From Psychromonas sp. MME1 (GTDB lineage: Bacteria; Pseudomonadota; Gammaproteobacteria; Enterobacterales; Psychromonadaceae), in contig NZ_CP160906.1 in assembly GCF_041080865.1 (NCBI RefSeq), positions 3,123,629 to 3,187,628 on the forward strand: a DNA stretch of 64,000 nucleotides. The letters run 5' to 3'. The position numbers and the translations under genes were made by a program. Below, in pieces: positions 35,059-43,125 of the stretch (position 1 is the first letter of the stretch; each line of letters opens with the position of its first letter). The notes below the pieces were generated by a model. The model was not told where the DNA came from and made no database searches. It worked only from the letters and a program-made list of their open reading frames with translations.

Positions 35059-37521
35059 TTAAAGTGAGGTGGAAAGGGAGATAGTTTGGCTATATTGCCC
35101 TGACATAGAGTTTTGAGTGTCCTCAAGTGAAACTGTTAATTCTCCCTTTTGTCCAGGTAAAACCTTGACAATAGCGAGAGCTCTCCCCTCCTTTGTTTGG
35201 ATCCAATGATTGCCATGTGCAGCACTGTTTTTAATTGAACCATTATCGGCACCAACCCAGGTGATATCGCCACTTAGTTGGAAAGTTAATCTCTGCTGTT
35301 GATGTTTTATCGGCACACCATTAAAGTCCATGAGCTGTATTACAAGTTGCTTGTATTGCTCATTGTTCGCTGATTCATCTTTAACTGATATATCACTGAT
35401 CGCACCTGAAGTGGTGAGTGATTGTGTGGCTCTTATTTTATCTTGATCATAACCTATCAGCTCAATTTTCCCTTCTACGAATGGAACCACCCAGCGGAAA
35501 GTACGATCTTTTTGTTCAGTTAATAAACGTGAGCCATAACTTTGTCCATTAATAAATAGCGTTAACGTTTCACAATTGCTGACCGCTTCAATAAGAATTA
35601 ATTCATCCTTTTGATAGTTCCAATGCTGATTTGACTCTGGCCATACCCATAATTTTTGCTCCCATGCGTCTGGATCGCTCTCCTGCGCATGATAGGTTTT
35701 AATATCAAAATCGATCTCGCGCTCTTTTGCTGGGATGGTGGTCATATGAACTATCGGCTCATCTGACCAAAGTGATTGGAACAGATAAAATGAAGATTTT
35801 TCAAATCCAGCCGCATCAAGTAACCCACTATCCGTTGTTCTTGTTGGCCACTGCCCATGTGTTTCACCCATGTAATTAACGCCAGTCCATAAAAATAATC
35901 CGCTGACAAATGGGCGTTCACTGACCGCTTTCCATTCATGCCATTGCGATAAATTTTCATTACCAATAATGGGCAGATTCGGATAGTGTTGGTGTGCATA
36001 ATCATAAATAACTCGTCGGTAGCTAAAACCAATAACGTCTAATGCATCTGCATATCCCGACAGATAACTTGTTGAGGGCAAGATACAGTTCGCGGTAACA
36101 GGGCGTGTTGTATCTAGCTCCTTAACCCATTTAGCTAGTTTTTGCGCGGTTTTACCAATGTTGTACTGATGTTCAGGTAACGTGTCCAGCAGGTTTTTAA
36201 TTTTCTTGGGGGAGTGAGGTGGCTGGCTCCAGAAGTAGTTACCATCCCAGCTGACATCAAAGAATCCTGTTGCTTCAACGTTACGTGGGTAGGTCCACTC
36301 AATCTCATTACCGATACTCCACATAAAGATAGAGGGGTGGTTAATATGGCTTTTTAGTGTGTTTTTGAGATCTTTCTCGGCGTCTGTTTGAAAATGCTCA
36401 GTATAGCCACGACTGATGAAATCATCGTGTTGGTCATTCATATTTAAACGCTTATCTTTAGGGAAATCCCATTCATCAAAAAATTCATCTTGTACTAATA
36501 CACCAAGCCTATCACATAAATTTAATAAGCGTTTAGAGGCTGGATTATGTGCGATACGTACAGCGTTTACACCACAAGCTTTAAGTTTATTGAGGCGTCG
36601 CACCCAAACTTCATCGGGCACTGCTGCCCCAACCAAGCCACCATCATGGTGGAGGCAGACCCCTTTTATTGGTGTCAGTTGATCATTAATACTAAAGCCA
36701 TTGTCTTTGCAAAAAGCTATTTTTCTAACCCCAAAAGTATCTGTTACACAGTCGACAACTTGATTATCAACGATGACCTTTGCGTTAAGCTGATACAGAT
36801 GCGGTGTGTCAGGGTGCCATTTTTTAGCTTCATTGATTGTATGCTCTATTGTGACTTGTGCTTTATTTCCACTGAGCGTTGTGTTGTAAATATTTTCTTG
36901 TATTAATGCACCAGAGTCGACAGAAGAGATAGTTGTTGCTACCTGAGCAGCTGTTTCTTGATTGCAAGGTAAACCGGTCAGTGATAAGTCTACTGTTACC
37001 TCCGCTGTATTATCTTCATTCAGCTGAGTGGTGATCACGCTCCCCCAAATAGGCACATGAATCTGGTTGGTGATATGTAGGTGGACATCACGGTAGATAC
37101 CTGAACCGGTATACCAACGCGAGTCAACATAACGGCGACGGTCAACCTCTATTGTTAGGGTATTCTCTGCACTTAAAAAAGGGGTAATATCAAGCACAAA
37201 GGGGGCATAACCATTCGCCTGAAAATGTATTTTTTGGTCGTTGAGATAAATGGTTGCATTGTTGTATATGCCATCGAACTCAAGGTACGCGTGTTGATTA
37301 TCTGCTGATAGAGGATTTGTAAACTCTTTTTTATAAGTCCCCATTCCACCAGGAAGGTATCCTGTCGCGCCATCCCATTGCTCAGAAAACTGCTCTAAAA
37401 TACTCCAGTCATGCGGTAGGGTGACAGTGTGCCAGTCAGAACGCTGTTCATCTCGCGCTAACTGAAATTGCCAGTTTTTATTAAATAGTGTTGTTATTCT
37501 TGGGGAGATAGGCGTATTCAT
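35059..37521 (-). CDS. GH2 beta-galactosidase
   Basis: An 820-aa cytoplasmic enzyme without signal. The sugar-binding domain (about 10-160, with YLEFDGIYNNATIYLNDQ) is followed by the immunoglobulin-like domain and the GH2 barrel from about 270. GVCLHHDGGLVGAAVP and VNAVRIAHNPAS start the barrel. The acid/base Glu is in FMWSIGNEIEW, and the nucleophile is probably the Glu of LPIIGNENLSQW. C-terminal beta modules complete a typical length. In agar degraders such enzymes remove galactose from agaro-oligosaccharides. Here it would act on the galactose-ended products that GH117 cannot touch. It is on the minus strand, downstream of GH117 and separated from it by a terminator. Confidence 0.9.
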   Translation of the reverse strand: MNTPISPRITTLFNKNWQFQLARDEQRSDWHTVTLPHDWSILEQFSEQWDGATGYLPGGMGTYKKEFTNPLSADNQHAYLEFDGIYNNATIYLNDQKIHFQANGYAPFVLDITPFLSAENTLTIEVDRRRYVDSRWYTGSGIYRDVHLHITNQIHVPIWGSVITTQLNEDNTAEVTVDLSLTGLPCNQETAAQVATTISSVDSGALIQENIYNTTLSGNKAQVTIEHTINEAKKWHPDTPHLYQLNAKVIVDNQVVDCVTDTFGVRKIAFCKDNGFSINDQLTPIKGVCLHHDGGLVGAAVPDEVWVRRLNKLKACGVNAVRIAHNPASKRLLNLCDRLGVLVQDEFFDEWDFPKDKRLNMNDQHDDFISRGYTEHFQTDAEKDLKNTLKSHINHPSIFMWSIGNEIEWTYPRNVEATGFFDVSWDGNYFWSQPPHSPKKIKNLLDTLPEHQYNIGKTAQKLAKWVKELDTTRPVTANCILPSTSYLSGYADALDVIGFSYRRVIYDYAHQHYPNLPIIGNENLSQWHEWKAVSERPFVSGLFLWTGVNYMGETHGQWPTRTTDSGLLDAAGFEKSSFYLFQSLWSDEPIVHMTTIPAKEREIDFDIKTYHAQESDPDAWEQKLWVWPESNQHWNYQKDELILIEAVSNCETLTLFINGQSYGSRLLTEQKDRTFRWVVPFVEGKIELIGYDQDKIRATQSLTTSGAISDISVKDESANNEQYKQLVIQLMDFNGVPIKHQQQRLTFQLSGDITWVGADNGSIKNSAAHGNHWIQTKEGRALAIVKVLPGQKGELTVSLEDTQNSMSGQYSQTISLSTSL

Positions 37522-37577
37522 TATATAACCTTTTAAAGCTGAGTTGTGTTAGTAATAGAATGTATTCGCTAAAAATA

Positions 37578-37608
37578 ATAGCCCCAAGCAAACATTTGTC
37601 GGGGCTAT
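37578..37608 (-). terminator. Terminator of the GH117 gene
   Basis: ATAGCCCC at 37578-37585 pairs with GGGGCTAT at 37601-37608 around a 15-nt loop. On the minus strand ATTATTTTT follows. It lies 23 bp after the GH117 stop. Confidence 0.75.
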
Positions 37609-37631
37609 ACCAGCAGGGTAGTGTGGTTTAT

Positions 37632-38711
37632 TTAATTACTATTTTGGAAAGTGCCTGAACTAAGAATCTGACGTTTTATGGTGTATAGACAAATATAGTT
37701 CCAGTTCCATGAAGGGTCATATTTATGACAAACACCCCAGTTTAACCCTGGATTTGCAAAACTTCCTTCATCTGCCTCTCTAAAAATACCGAGTGCTTCT
37801 GGCGCACCTTTTATGTGCGACATGATTTCAAAGTTTATGCCATCTTTTGCCCATTGGATTGTATTTTTTTCAGGTCCATCGGTAGTAATTAATGAAGCGA
37901 TACCCCCATTTTGGTGCCATACAGCAACTTCATGTCCTGAATTAGAGATAGGGTTATATTCTGATTTTATATATGGTCCATGGATATTATCAGCGATTGC
38001 CACACCATGTTTTATTTCACGGCCGCCCATGTTCATCTCTTCACCCATTGTTTCTCCCTTGTAATAAAGGAAAAACTGGTTATTAAAAAACATTAAGCAA
38101 GGATCGTGTACTTTATGGCTATCAAAGCTACCCTTTGATTTTACGTGGAAACGATTATCTTCATCCCCGTCCCATTGACCATCTCTTGCTGGGCTCAGAA
38201 TAGGCTCTGGTGATTTTTCCCATGGGCCAAATGGCGAATCAGACCATGCCATTGCAATCTCTTCATACTGACGATTGGTGTAAGGAGATTTTACCGTTTG
38301 ATAAACCAGGTAAAACTTACCTTCATGCTCTAACACCTCGGGGGTAAATACTGCGCGGTCATCGTAACTACCTGCTTCACCTGCTTGCACGGCAGGGCCT
38401 TGCTCTTTCCATGTTATTTTATCTTCAGAGGTTGCATGCCAAACTTCCGTTTTATCCCATGGAAAGACTTTATCCTCTATATTACCGGTAAAGCCTTTTG
38501 TTTCACCCTCTCCTTTTGTGTACCAGCAGTGATATAAGCCATCAACTTTGATAACAGCAGTCGGATCGCGACGAATAACGCCCTCTTGATAAGCAAAGTC
38601 ACCTTTAAGCTCAACTACATCAAACTCTACCATCCAATCTGGGCCACGGTTATCGTAACCTCGCTCTATTGCACGTAAGCTTGCAAGACTGAGCTTTTTT
38701 TCTGTTGTCAT
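37632..38711 (-). CDS. GH117 alpha-neoagarobiose hydrolase
   Basis: ATG 38711 has GGAG upstream and gives 359 aa. The longer frame to 38828 runs through the promoter. A five-bladed beta-propeller with family segments [25 protein letters not shown] (including the substrate Asp), [44 protein letters not shown], and [17 protein letters not shown] (His/Glu of the active site). GH117 cuts the alpha-1,3 bond of neoagarobiose to D-galactose and 3,6-anhydro-L-galactose in the cytoplasm, completing agarose breakdown. No signal peptide is present, as expected. The intergenic region to the divergent YhcH gene carries several TTGG/CCAA boxes. Confidence 0.95.
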   Translation of the reverse strand: MTTEKKLSLASLRAIERGYDNRGPDWMVEFDVVELKGDFAYQEGVIRRDPTAVIKVDGLYHCWYTKGEGETKGFTGNIEDKVFPWDKTEVWHATSEDKITWKEQGPAVQAGEAGSYDDRAVFTPEVLEHEGKFYLVYQTVKSPYTNRQYEEIAMAWSDSPFGPWEKSPEPILSPARDGQWDGDEDNRFHVKSKGSFDSHKVHDPCLMFFNNQFFLYYKGETMGEEMNMGGREIKHGVAIADNIHGPYIKSEYNPISNSGHEVAVWHQNGGIASLITTDGPEKNTIQWAKDGINFEIMSHIKGAPEALGIFREADEGSFANPGLNWGVCHKYDPSWNWNYICLYTIKRQILSSGTFQNSN

Positions 38712-38746
38712 GCTTTTCTCCAATATAAAAATTGACATTAGGAGGA

Positions 38747-38758
38747 AAGGTAAACCAA
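38747..38758. promoter_or_regulatory. Putative FadR-type operator (AAGGTAAACCAA)
   Basis: AAGG-TAAA-CCAA matches six of eight positions and lies 36 bp upstream of the GH117 start. Confidence 0.45.
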
Positions 38759-38961
38759 TATTGCCTTTAAGGCAATTGAAGAGTGCATTTTTACAGAAAG
38801 AAGTTGTGCAGATAGTGATTTGTCGCACAAATAAATATTGTCACATGAACGAAATAACACTAGTCGTTGCTCTTATGTTGCTGATTTGTAACTGTTTGTG
38901 TGATTTTTCTGTTTTTTGTTGAGTATTTATCATTTTCCGCTATTGAATCTATTGGTTGTAA

Positions 38962-38973
38962 TTGGTTTTCCTG
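38962..38973. promoter_or_regulatory. Putative FadR-type operator (TTGGTTTTCCTG)
   Basis: TTGG-TTTT-CCTG matches six of eight positions, mid-way between GH117 and the YhcH gene. A TTGG half-site (TATTGGTTGTAATTGG) lies just beside it. Confidence 0.45.
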
Positions 38974-39004
38974 TTAGCATTGAAAGTACTGCTTCGCGCC
39001 TATT

Positions 39005-39016
39005 TTGGTAAACCAG
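39005..39016. promoter_or_regulatory. Putative FadR-type operator (TTGGTAAACCAG)
   Basis: TTGG-TAAA-CCAG matches seven of eight positions. It extends to TTTTGGTAAACCAGA and lies 95 bp upstream of the YhcH-family gene. Confidence 0.55.
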
Positions 39017-39110
39017 ATGGTGTTTGCTGTGTTGTCACCATTAAATATAATGTTTAATGTGATGTGCTAAGGGTAAGGTTTTTTATAATTGAAATTAAGG
39101 ATGTAATTAT

Positions 39111-39575
39111 ATGTTATTTGGTAATGTTCAAAAGCTAAGCATGCTTAGCTATGCAAGCAATGAATTGGTCGCTTTGATTAAAGAGGCGCTGGCGCTAGTT
39201 GAAGGTAAAAGTGATGGTAAATACCCACTATCTGCGGCAAACGCCTTTGTGATCGTTGCCCATGGTGAAACTGAGTTACGTGAACAACGTCGCTCTGAAA
39301 TCCATAAGGCTTATATTGATGTGCAGGTGGTTTTACAGGGGAGTGAAGCGATTGGTTACTCTTATTCACTTGACGAAAACAGCGCTGCATTAACCTCCTT
39401 AGAGAATGATGTAACATTTTTTGATGATGTCGAAAATGAACAATTTGTTAATCTATATGCGGGTGATTTTGCTATATTTTATCCAAATCAGCTGCATAGA
39501 CCGCTCTGCGCTATTGATAAACCTGAGAAAGTAAAGAAAGCGATCATTAAAATTCCTAAAGTGCTATTCGATTGA
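39111..39575 (+). CDS. YhcH/YjgK/YiaL-family (EbgC-like) protein
   Basis: A 154-aa cupin-like protein of the DUF386 family. Family segments are EALALVEGKSDGKYPLSAANAFVIVAHGETELREQRRSEIHKAYIDVQVVLQGSEAIGYS and FAIFYPNQLHRPLCAIDKPEKVKKAIIKIP, with conserved His, Glu and Asp residues that bind metal. Family members include the EbgC subunit of a beta-galactosidase and proteins linked to sialic acid and sugar-acid operons, possibly as anomerases. It is divergent from GH117 and shares its operators. A role in handling anomers of galactose or anhydrogalactose is a reasonable guess. Confidence 0.85.
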   Translation: MLFGNVQKLSMLSYASNELVALIKEALALVEGKSDGKYPLSAANAFVIVAHGETELREQRRSEIHKAYIDVQVVLQGSEAIGYSYSLDENSAALTSLENDVTFFDDVENEQFVNLYAGDFAIFYPNQLHRPLCAIDKPEKVKKAIIKIPKVLFD

Positions 39576-39925
39576 TTTTCAGTGCCTAATTGAGTGTTAT
39601 AATCTACTTTATTACACTCAATTGTTGCCCCTTTTTAGTTAATAATAGTTTGCTTATCCTCGCTTATTTCTCATCATAATGACTGTTGTCCCTACCAATG
39701 TTATAAATTGCTATCAAGATCACTTTATTTTTCTTATTATCTATCTTGCTGTTTTTAAAGTGTTTATTTTGCTGTTTTCTCTATTTATTAGTCTAGATAA
39801 CAAAATGAACGTTAAATTTTCTGTATTGATCACTAAATTTTTCGTATTGGTATGTAGAATTGCCTGAATACGTCAACCTGTTGTTATTTTTGGTTGACTT
39901 TTTTTGTGATTAAAAGGAGACACCT
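39576..39925. other. Intergenic region before GH50
   Basis: AT-rich region before the third GH50 gene. It contains a TTGGTTGAC half-site (about 39891-39899) and no full palindrome. A small open frame at 39679 has no ribosome site and I do not believe it. Confidence 0.4.
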
Positions 39926-42841
39926 GTGTATTTAAAAAAGAATGCAATCGTACTTGCTATGATATCTGCCACCTTAATTGTCGGCTGTTCTATTAATACT
40001 GATAATGGGAAGGAACCATCGAATGCAGCCCAAACTGCTGAGACGGATATGACCAGTGCAGCCGTTGATATTGTTTTATCTGAAGCGGCTTTTTTAGCAA
40101 AAACGGAGAATACTCATACTTCCTATGAAGTTGTAGGAGAAGCACTCAAAATTACATTTGATGAGATCACCGAAGCGGAGAAAAATTCAAAGTGGCCTAA
40201 TATGAAGTTCCGCCCTGTTGCTGGTAGCTATGATTGGAATACTAAAGGTGGGTTAAAGCTAAAATTAGAAAACCCTGGTAATGAGCAGGTTCGCATCGAG
40301 ATGAAAGTAGTTGATGCAATTGGTTCAATGGGAGCGGCGACGCATCAGTTGGATCTTCCTATCTATATTGATGCTGGAAAAACAAAAACTGTTGATTTCT
40401 TGTTCAATGGGTTAGAGATGAATATCGAAGGCTACCGTGGTGGTAGTGAGCTTGATTTAAAAAATATTGTTGAATTTCAGTTTTATTCTGTAGGGCCAAC
40501 GGGCAAGCAAGAGGTGATTGTTCACGCTATCGATTATATTGACAGAACGGGTGATTTTGTTGTTTCTGAGGCAAGAACAGATGTTGTAAAAGAAACCTCC
40601 ATTGCAACCGTATTGAGTTTAACCGATTTTGAAAATTCAGCAGATGATCTGGTTGAATTATCCCTTGGTACAACTGTTACAGAGGTAACGGATGGTGGTG
40701 ATCATGCGGTTCAAGTTGCATACGGTATTGAAGAATCCTACCCAACGATCAAGTTTTCTCCTGGTGTTGGCAAAGTATGGGATTGGTCAAAATATGGGGA
40801 TGTCGCTTTTGCATTTGATGCTAAAAATATAGGCGATAAAGGTGCGCAAGTATTTTTACGTGTAGATGATGATGCTGATGAAAAATTAGGTGGCAAGGCG
40901 ACGGGTGTTGTGCACAGTCGTACCGGTTATGTGCAACTACCTCCTAACTCTTCAGATACCTACTATTTCACCTTGAAAGATGTTGCTGAAGCGATGAACT
41001 CAGGTATGCGTGGTGAGCCACCTAAGAAAGAGTTTAGTGCTACACAGGTGGTATTTGGTTGGGGTGAAAGCGGCCTTGATATCTCTAATATCAGTAGTAT
41101 ACAGCTGTATATGATGAACCCGCAAAATGAAGCAACTATTGTTTATGATAATCTACGCTTGATTCCTAATTTAAGTAATGACACTGCACGTTATGTAGGG
41201 TTAATTGATCAATTTGGTCAGTATATTGATGAAACATGGCCTACAAAAGTAACCTCAGAAGCACAGTTAGTAGAGCAGGGTAAAACGGCTCTCAAACTGA
41301 TTGATTCTGCGAAACCGCTCAGTGACCGTTCACGCTTTGGTGGTTGGGCTAAAGGTCCGAAATTAAAGGGAACAGGCTATTTCCGCACTGAAAAAGTTGG
41401 CGATAAATGGTCAATCGTTGATCCCGAGGGTTACCTCTATTTTGCGACAGGTCTTGATAATATCCGTATGGATGATCTGTACACAACAACGGGGATGGGG
41501 CTAGCCAGTATTGCTGAAGTTTCAACGGATAACTTACGCCCGAGTGAAGTTTCAGATCAACCTTATAACGAAAATACCGAGCCGCGTACTGAGCTTTCTC
41601 CATTACGTCATGGTATGTTTACATGGTTGCCTGATTATGATGCTCCACTAGCGCAAAATTATAATTACACTGAGATGATTCATACTGGGCCACTTGATCA
41701 TGGTGAAATATTTAGTTTCTATGGCGCTAATTTAATGCGTAAATATGAGACAGATGATCGTGCTAAAGCATTGGATATTTGGCAGGACAGTACCCTTGCT
41801 CGTATGACTGATTGGGGCTTTACATCATTAGGTAACTGGTCGGATCCAAGTTTTTACGGTAATGGTAAAATTCCTTACACTGCACATGGTTGGATTATTG
41901 GTAACCATAAGCGTATTGATACTGGTAATGATTATTGGGGACCAATGCATGATCCCTTTGATGCAAACTTCCGCCAGTCTGTCGCAACAATGGCTAAGAA
42001 AGTATCAGGAGAGGTGAAAAATGACCCATTCTGTATCGGTTACTTTGTTGATAATGAGCTGAGCTGGGGTAACACCGTCTTTGATGCAAACCATTTTGCT
42101 TTAGCTTTGTCTGGCTTGCGTGGATCGGCTGCTGATAGTCCAACTAAAGCTGCATTTGATAAATTCTTAAAAGGTAAATATGGCTCTATCGCTAAGCTAA
42201 ATAGTGCTTGGGGAACCGATATTGCTTCTTGGGAAACATTTGCTAAGGGCTTTAACTACCAAGGAGAGTTCACTGAAAACGTTAAAGCGGATTTAAGTGA
42301 TCTGCTGTACCTATTTGCTGATCAATACTTCAAAGTTGTAAGTATTGAGATGGAAAAAGTGATGCCGAATCATATGAACCTTGGTTCACGATTCTCAGAT
42401 TGGGGTATTACGCCTGAAGCGGCAAAAGCGGCGGCAAAATATGTTGATGTGATGAGCTACAACTTATATGCAACGGATCTTGAGTCAAAAGGGGATTGGA
42501 GTCGTTTACCTGAATTAGATAAGCCAAGTATCATCGGTGAATTCCACTTTGGTTCACTTGATTCTGGTATGTTCCATCCAGGTTTGTTAAGTGTGGATAG
42601 CCAAGCAGATCGTGGTAAAGCTTACGCTAAATATATGCAGAGTATTATTGATAACCCATACTTCGTTGGTGCGCATTGGTTCCAATATGTTGATTCGCCA
42701 GTAACAGGGCGTGCTTGGGATGGGGAAAACTACAATGTCGGTTTTGTCAGCATTACAGATACGCCTTATTTGCCACTCATTAATGCAGCGAAAGAGGTTA
42801 ATGTCTCGCTTTATGAAAGACGTTACGGTGATGTAAAATAG
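39926..42841 (+). CDS. GH50 beta-agarase, lipoprotein, GTG start
   Basis: The GTG at 39926 follows AAAAGGAGA and gives a 971-aa lipoprotein (MYLKKNAIVLAMISATLIVGC). Module 1 (about 45-210) is homologous to the stand-alone lipoprotein at 14721. Module 2 (about 230-420) is a second beta-sandwich. The GH50 barrel (about 450-965) has SRFGGWAKGPKLKGTGYFRTEK, FATGLDNIRMDD, acid/base Glu in YFVDNELSWGNT, nucleophile Glu in IIGEFHFGSLDSGM, and HWFQYVDSPVTGRAWDGENYNVGF. An insertion of about 20 residues (GLASIAEVSTDNLRPSEVSD, about residue 535) is absent from the enzyme at 17747. It should act at the surface or in the periplasm. Monocistronic with a strong terminator. Confidence 0.95.
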   Translation: MYLKKNAIVLAMISATLIVGCSINTDNGKEPSNAAQTAETDMTSAAVDIVLSEAAFLAKTENTHTSYEVVGEALKITFDEITEAEKNSKWPNMKFRPVAGSYDWNTKGGLKLKLENPGNEQVRIEMKVVDAIGSMGAATHQLDLPIYIDAGKTKTVDFLFNGLEMNIEGYRGGSELDLKNIVEFQFYSVGPTGKQEVIVHAIDYIDRTGDFVVSEARTDVVKETSIATVLSLTDFENSADDLVELSLGTTVTEVTDGGDHAVQVAYGIEESYPTIKFSPGVGKVWDWSKYGDVAFAFDAKNIGDKGAQVFLRVDDDADEKLGGKATGVVHSRTGYVQLPPNSSDTYYFTLKDVAEAMNSGMRGEPPKKEFSATQVVFGWGESGLDISNISSIQLYMMNPQNEATIVYDNLRLIPNLSNDTARYVGLIDQFGQYIDETWPTKVTSEAQLVEQGKTALKLIDSAKPLSDRSRFGGWAKGPKLKGTGYFRTEKVGDKWSIVDPEGYLYFATGLDNIRMDDLYTTTGMGLASIAEVSTDNLRPSEVSDQPYNENTEPRTELSPLRHGMFTWLPDYDAPLAQNYNYTEMIHTGPLDHGEIFSFYGANLMRKYETDDRAKALDIWQDSTLARMTDWGFTSLGNWSDPSFYGNGKIPYTAHGWIIGNHKRIDTGNDYWGPMHDPFDANFRQSVATMAKKVSGEVKNDPFCIGYFVDNELSWGNTVFDANHFALALSGLRGSAADSPTKAAFDKFLKGKYGSIAKLNSAWGTDIASWETFAKGFNYQGEFTENVKADLSDLLYLFADQYFKVVSIEMEKVMPNHMNLGSRFSDWGITPEAAKAAAKYVDVMSYNLYATDLESKGDWSRLPELDKPSIIGEFHFGSLDSGMFHPGLLSVDSQADRGKAYAKYMQSIIDNPYFVGAHWFQYVDSPVTGRAWDGENYNVGFVSITDTPYLPLINAAKEVNVSLYERRYGDVK

Positions 42842-42892
42842 TCTAATGATAAGTTGACAACTGCTTTTATATAAAGGCATAAACGTCATATG

Positions 42893-42927
42893 AAGCACTA
42901 CACGCGAAAGCGTTTAGTGCTTTTTTT
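42893..42927 (+). terminator. Terminator of the GH50 gene
   Basis: AAGCACTA-ACGC pairs with GCGT-TAGTGCTT (loop GAAA) followed by TTTTTTT. A strong rho-independent terminator about 50 bp after the stop. Confidence 0.9.
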
Positions 42928-43125
42928 GTAGGTAAATAAAAGCGACAAGAATTTTCTTATGCGCAATGGTATTACATAGACTCTAATAATATTCATTAAA
43001 AAGTGTGTCCCCTCTCTATTTTATGCAATAACAACGATTTACTTTAAGTTACATAGGAATAAAATATTCATATAAGAATGTGTTATTTCTATATGAATCT
43101 ATTTTGATGTTTAAGTGAGGGTGGT

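Noticed and set aside
36547-36906. 119-aa plus-strand open frame
   Set aside because: Antisense to the GH2 beta-galactosidase. No family resemblance.
39679-39867. 62-aa hydrophobic open frame before GH50
   Set aside because: No ribosome site, AT-rich composition, and no recognisable protein pattern.
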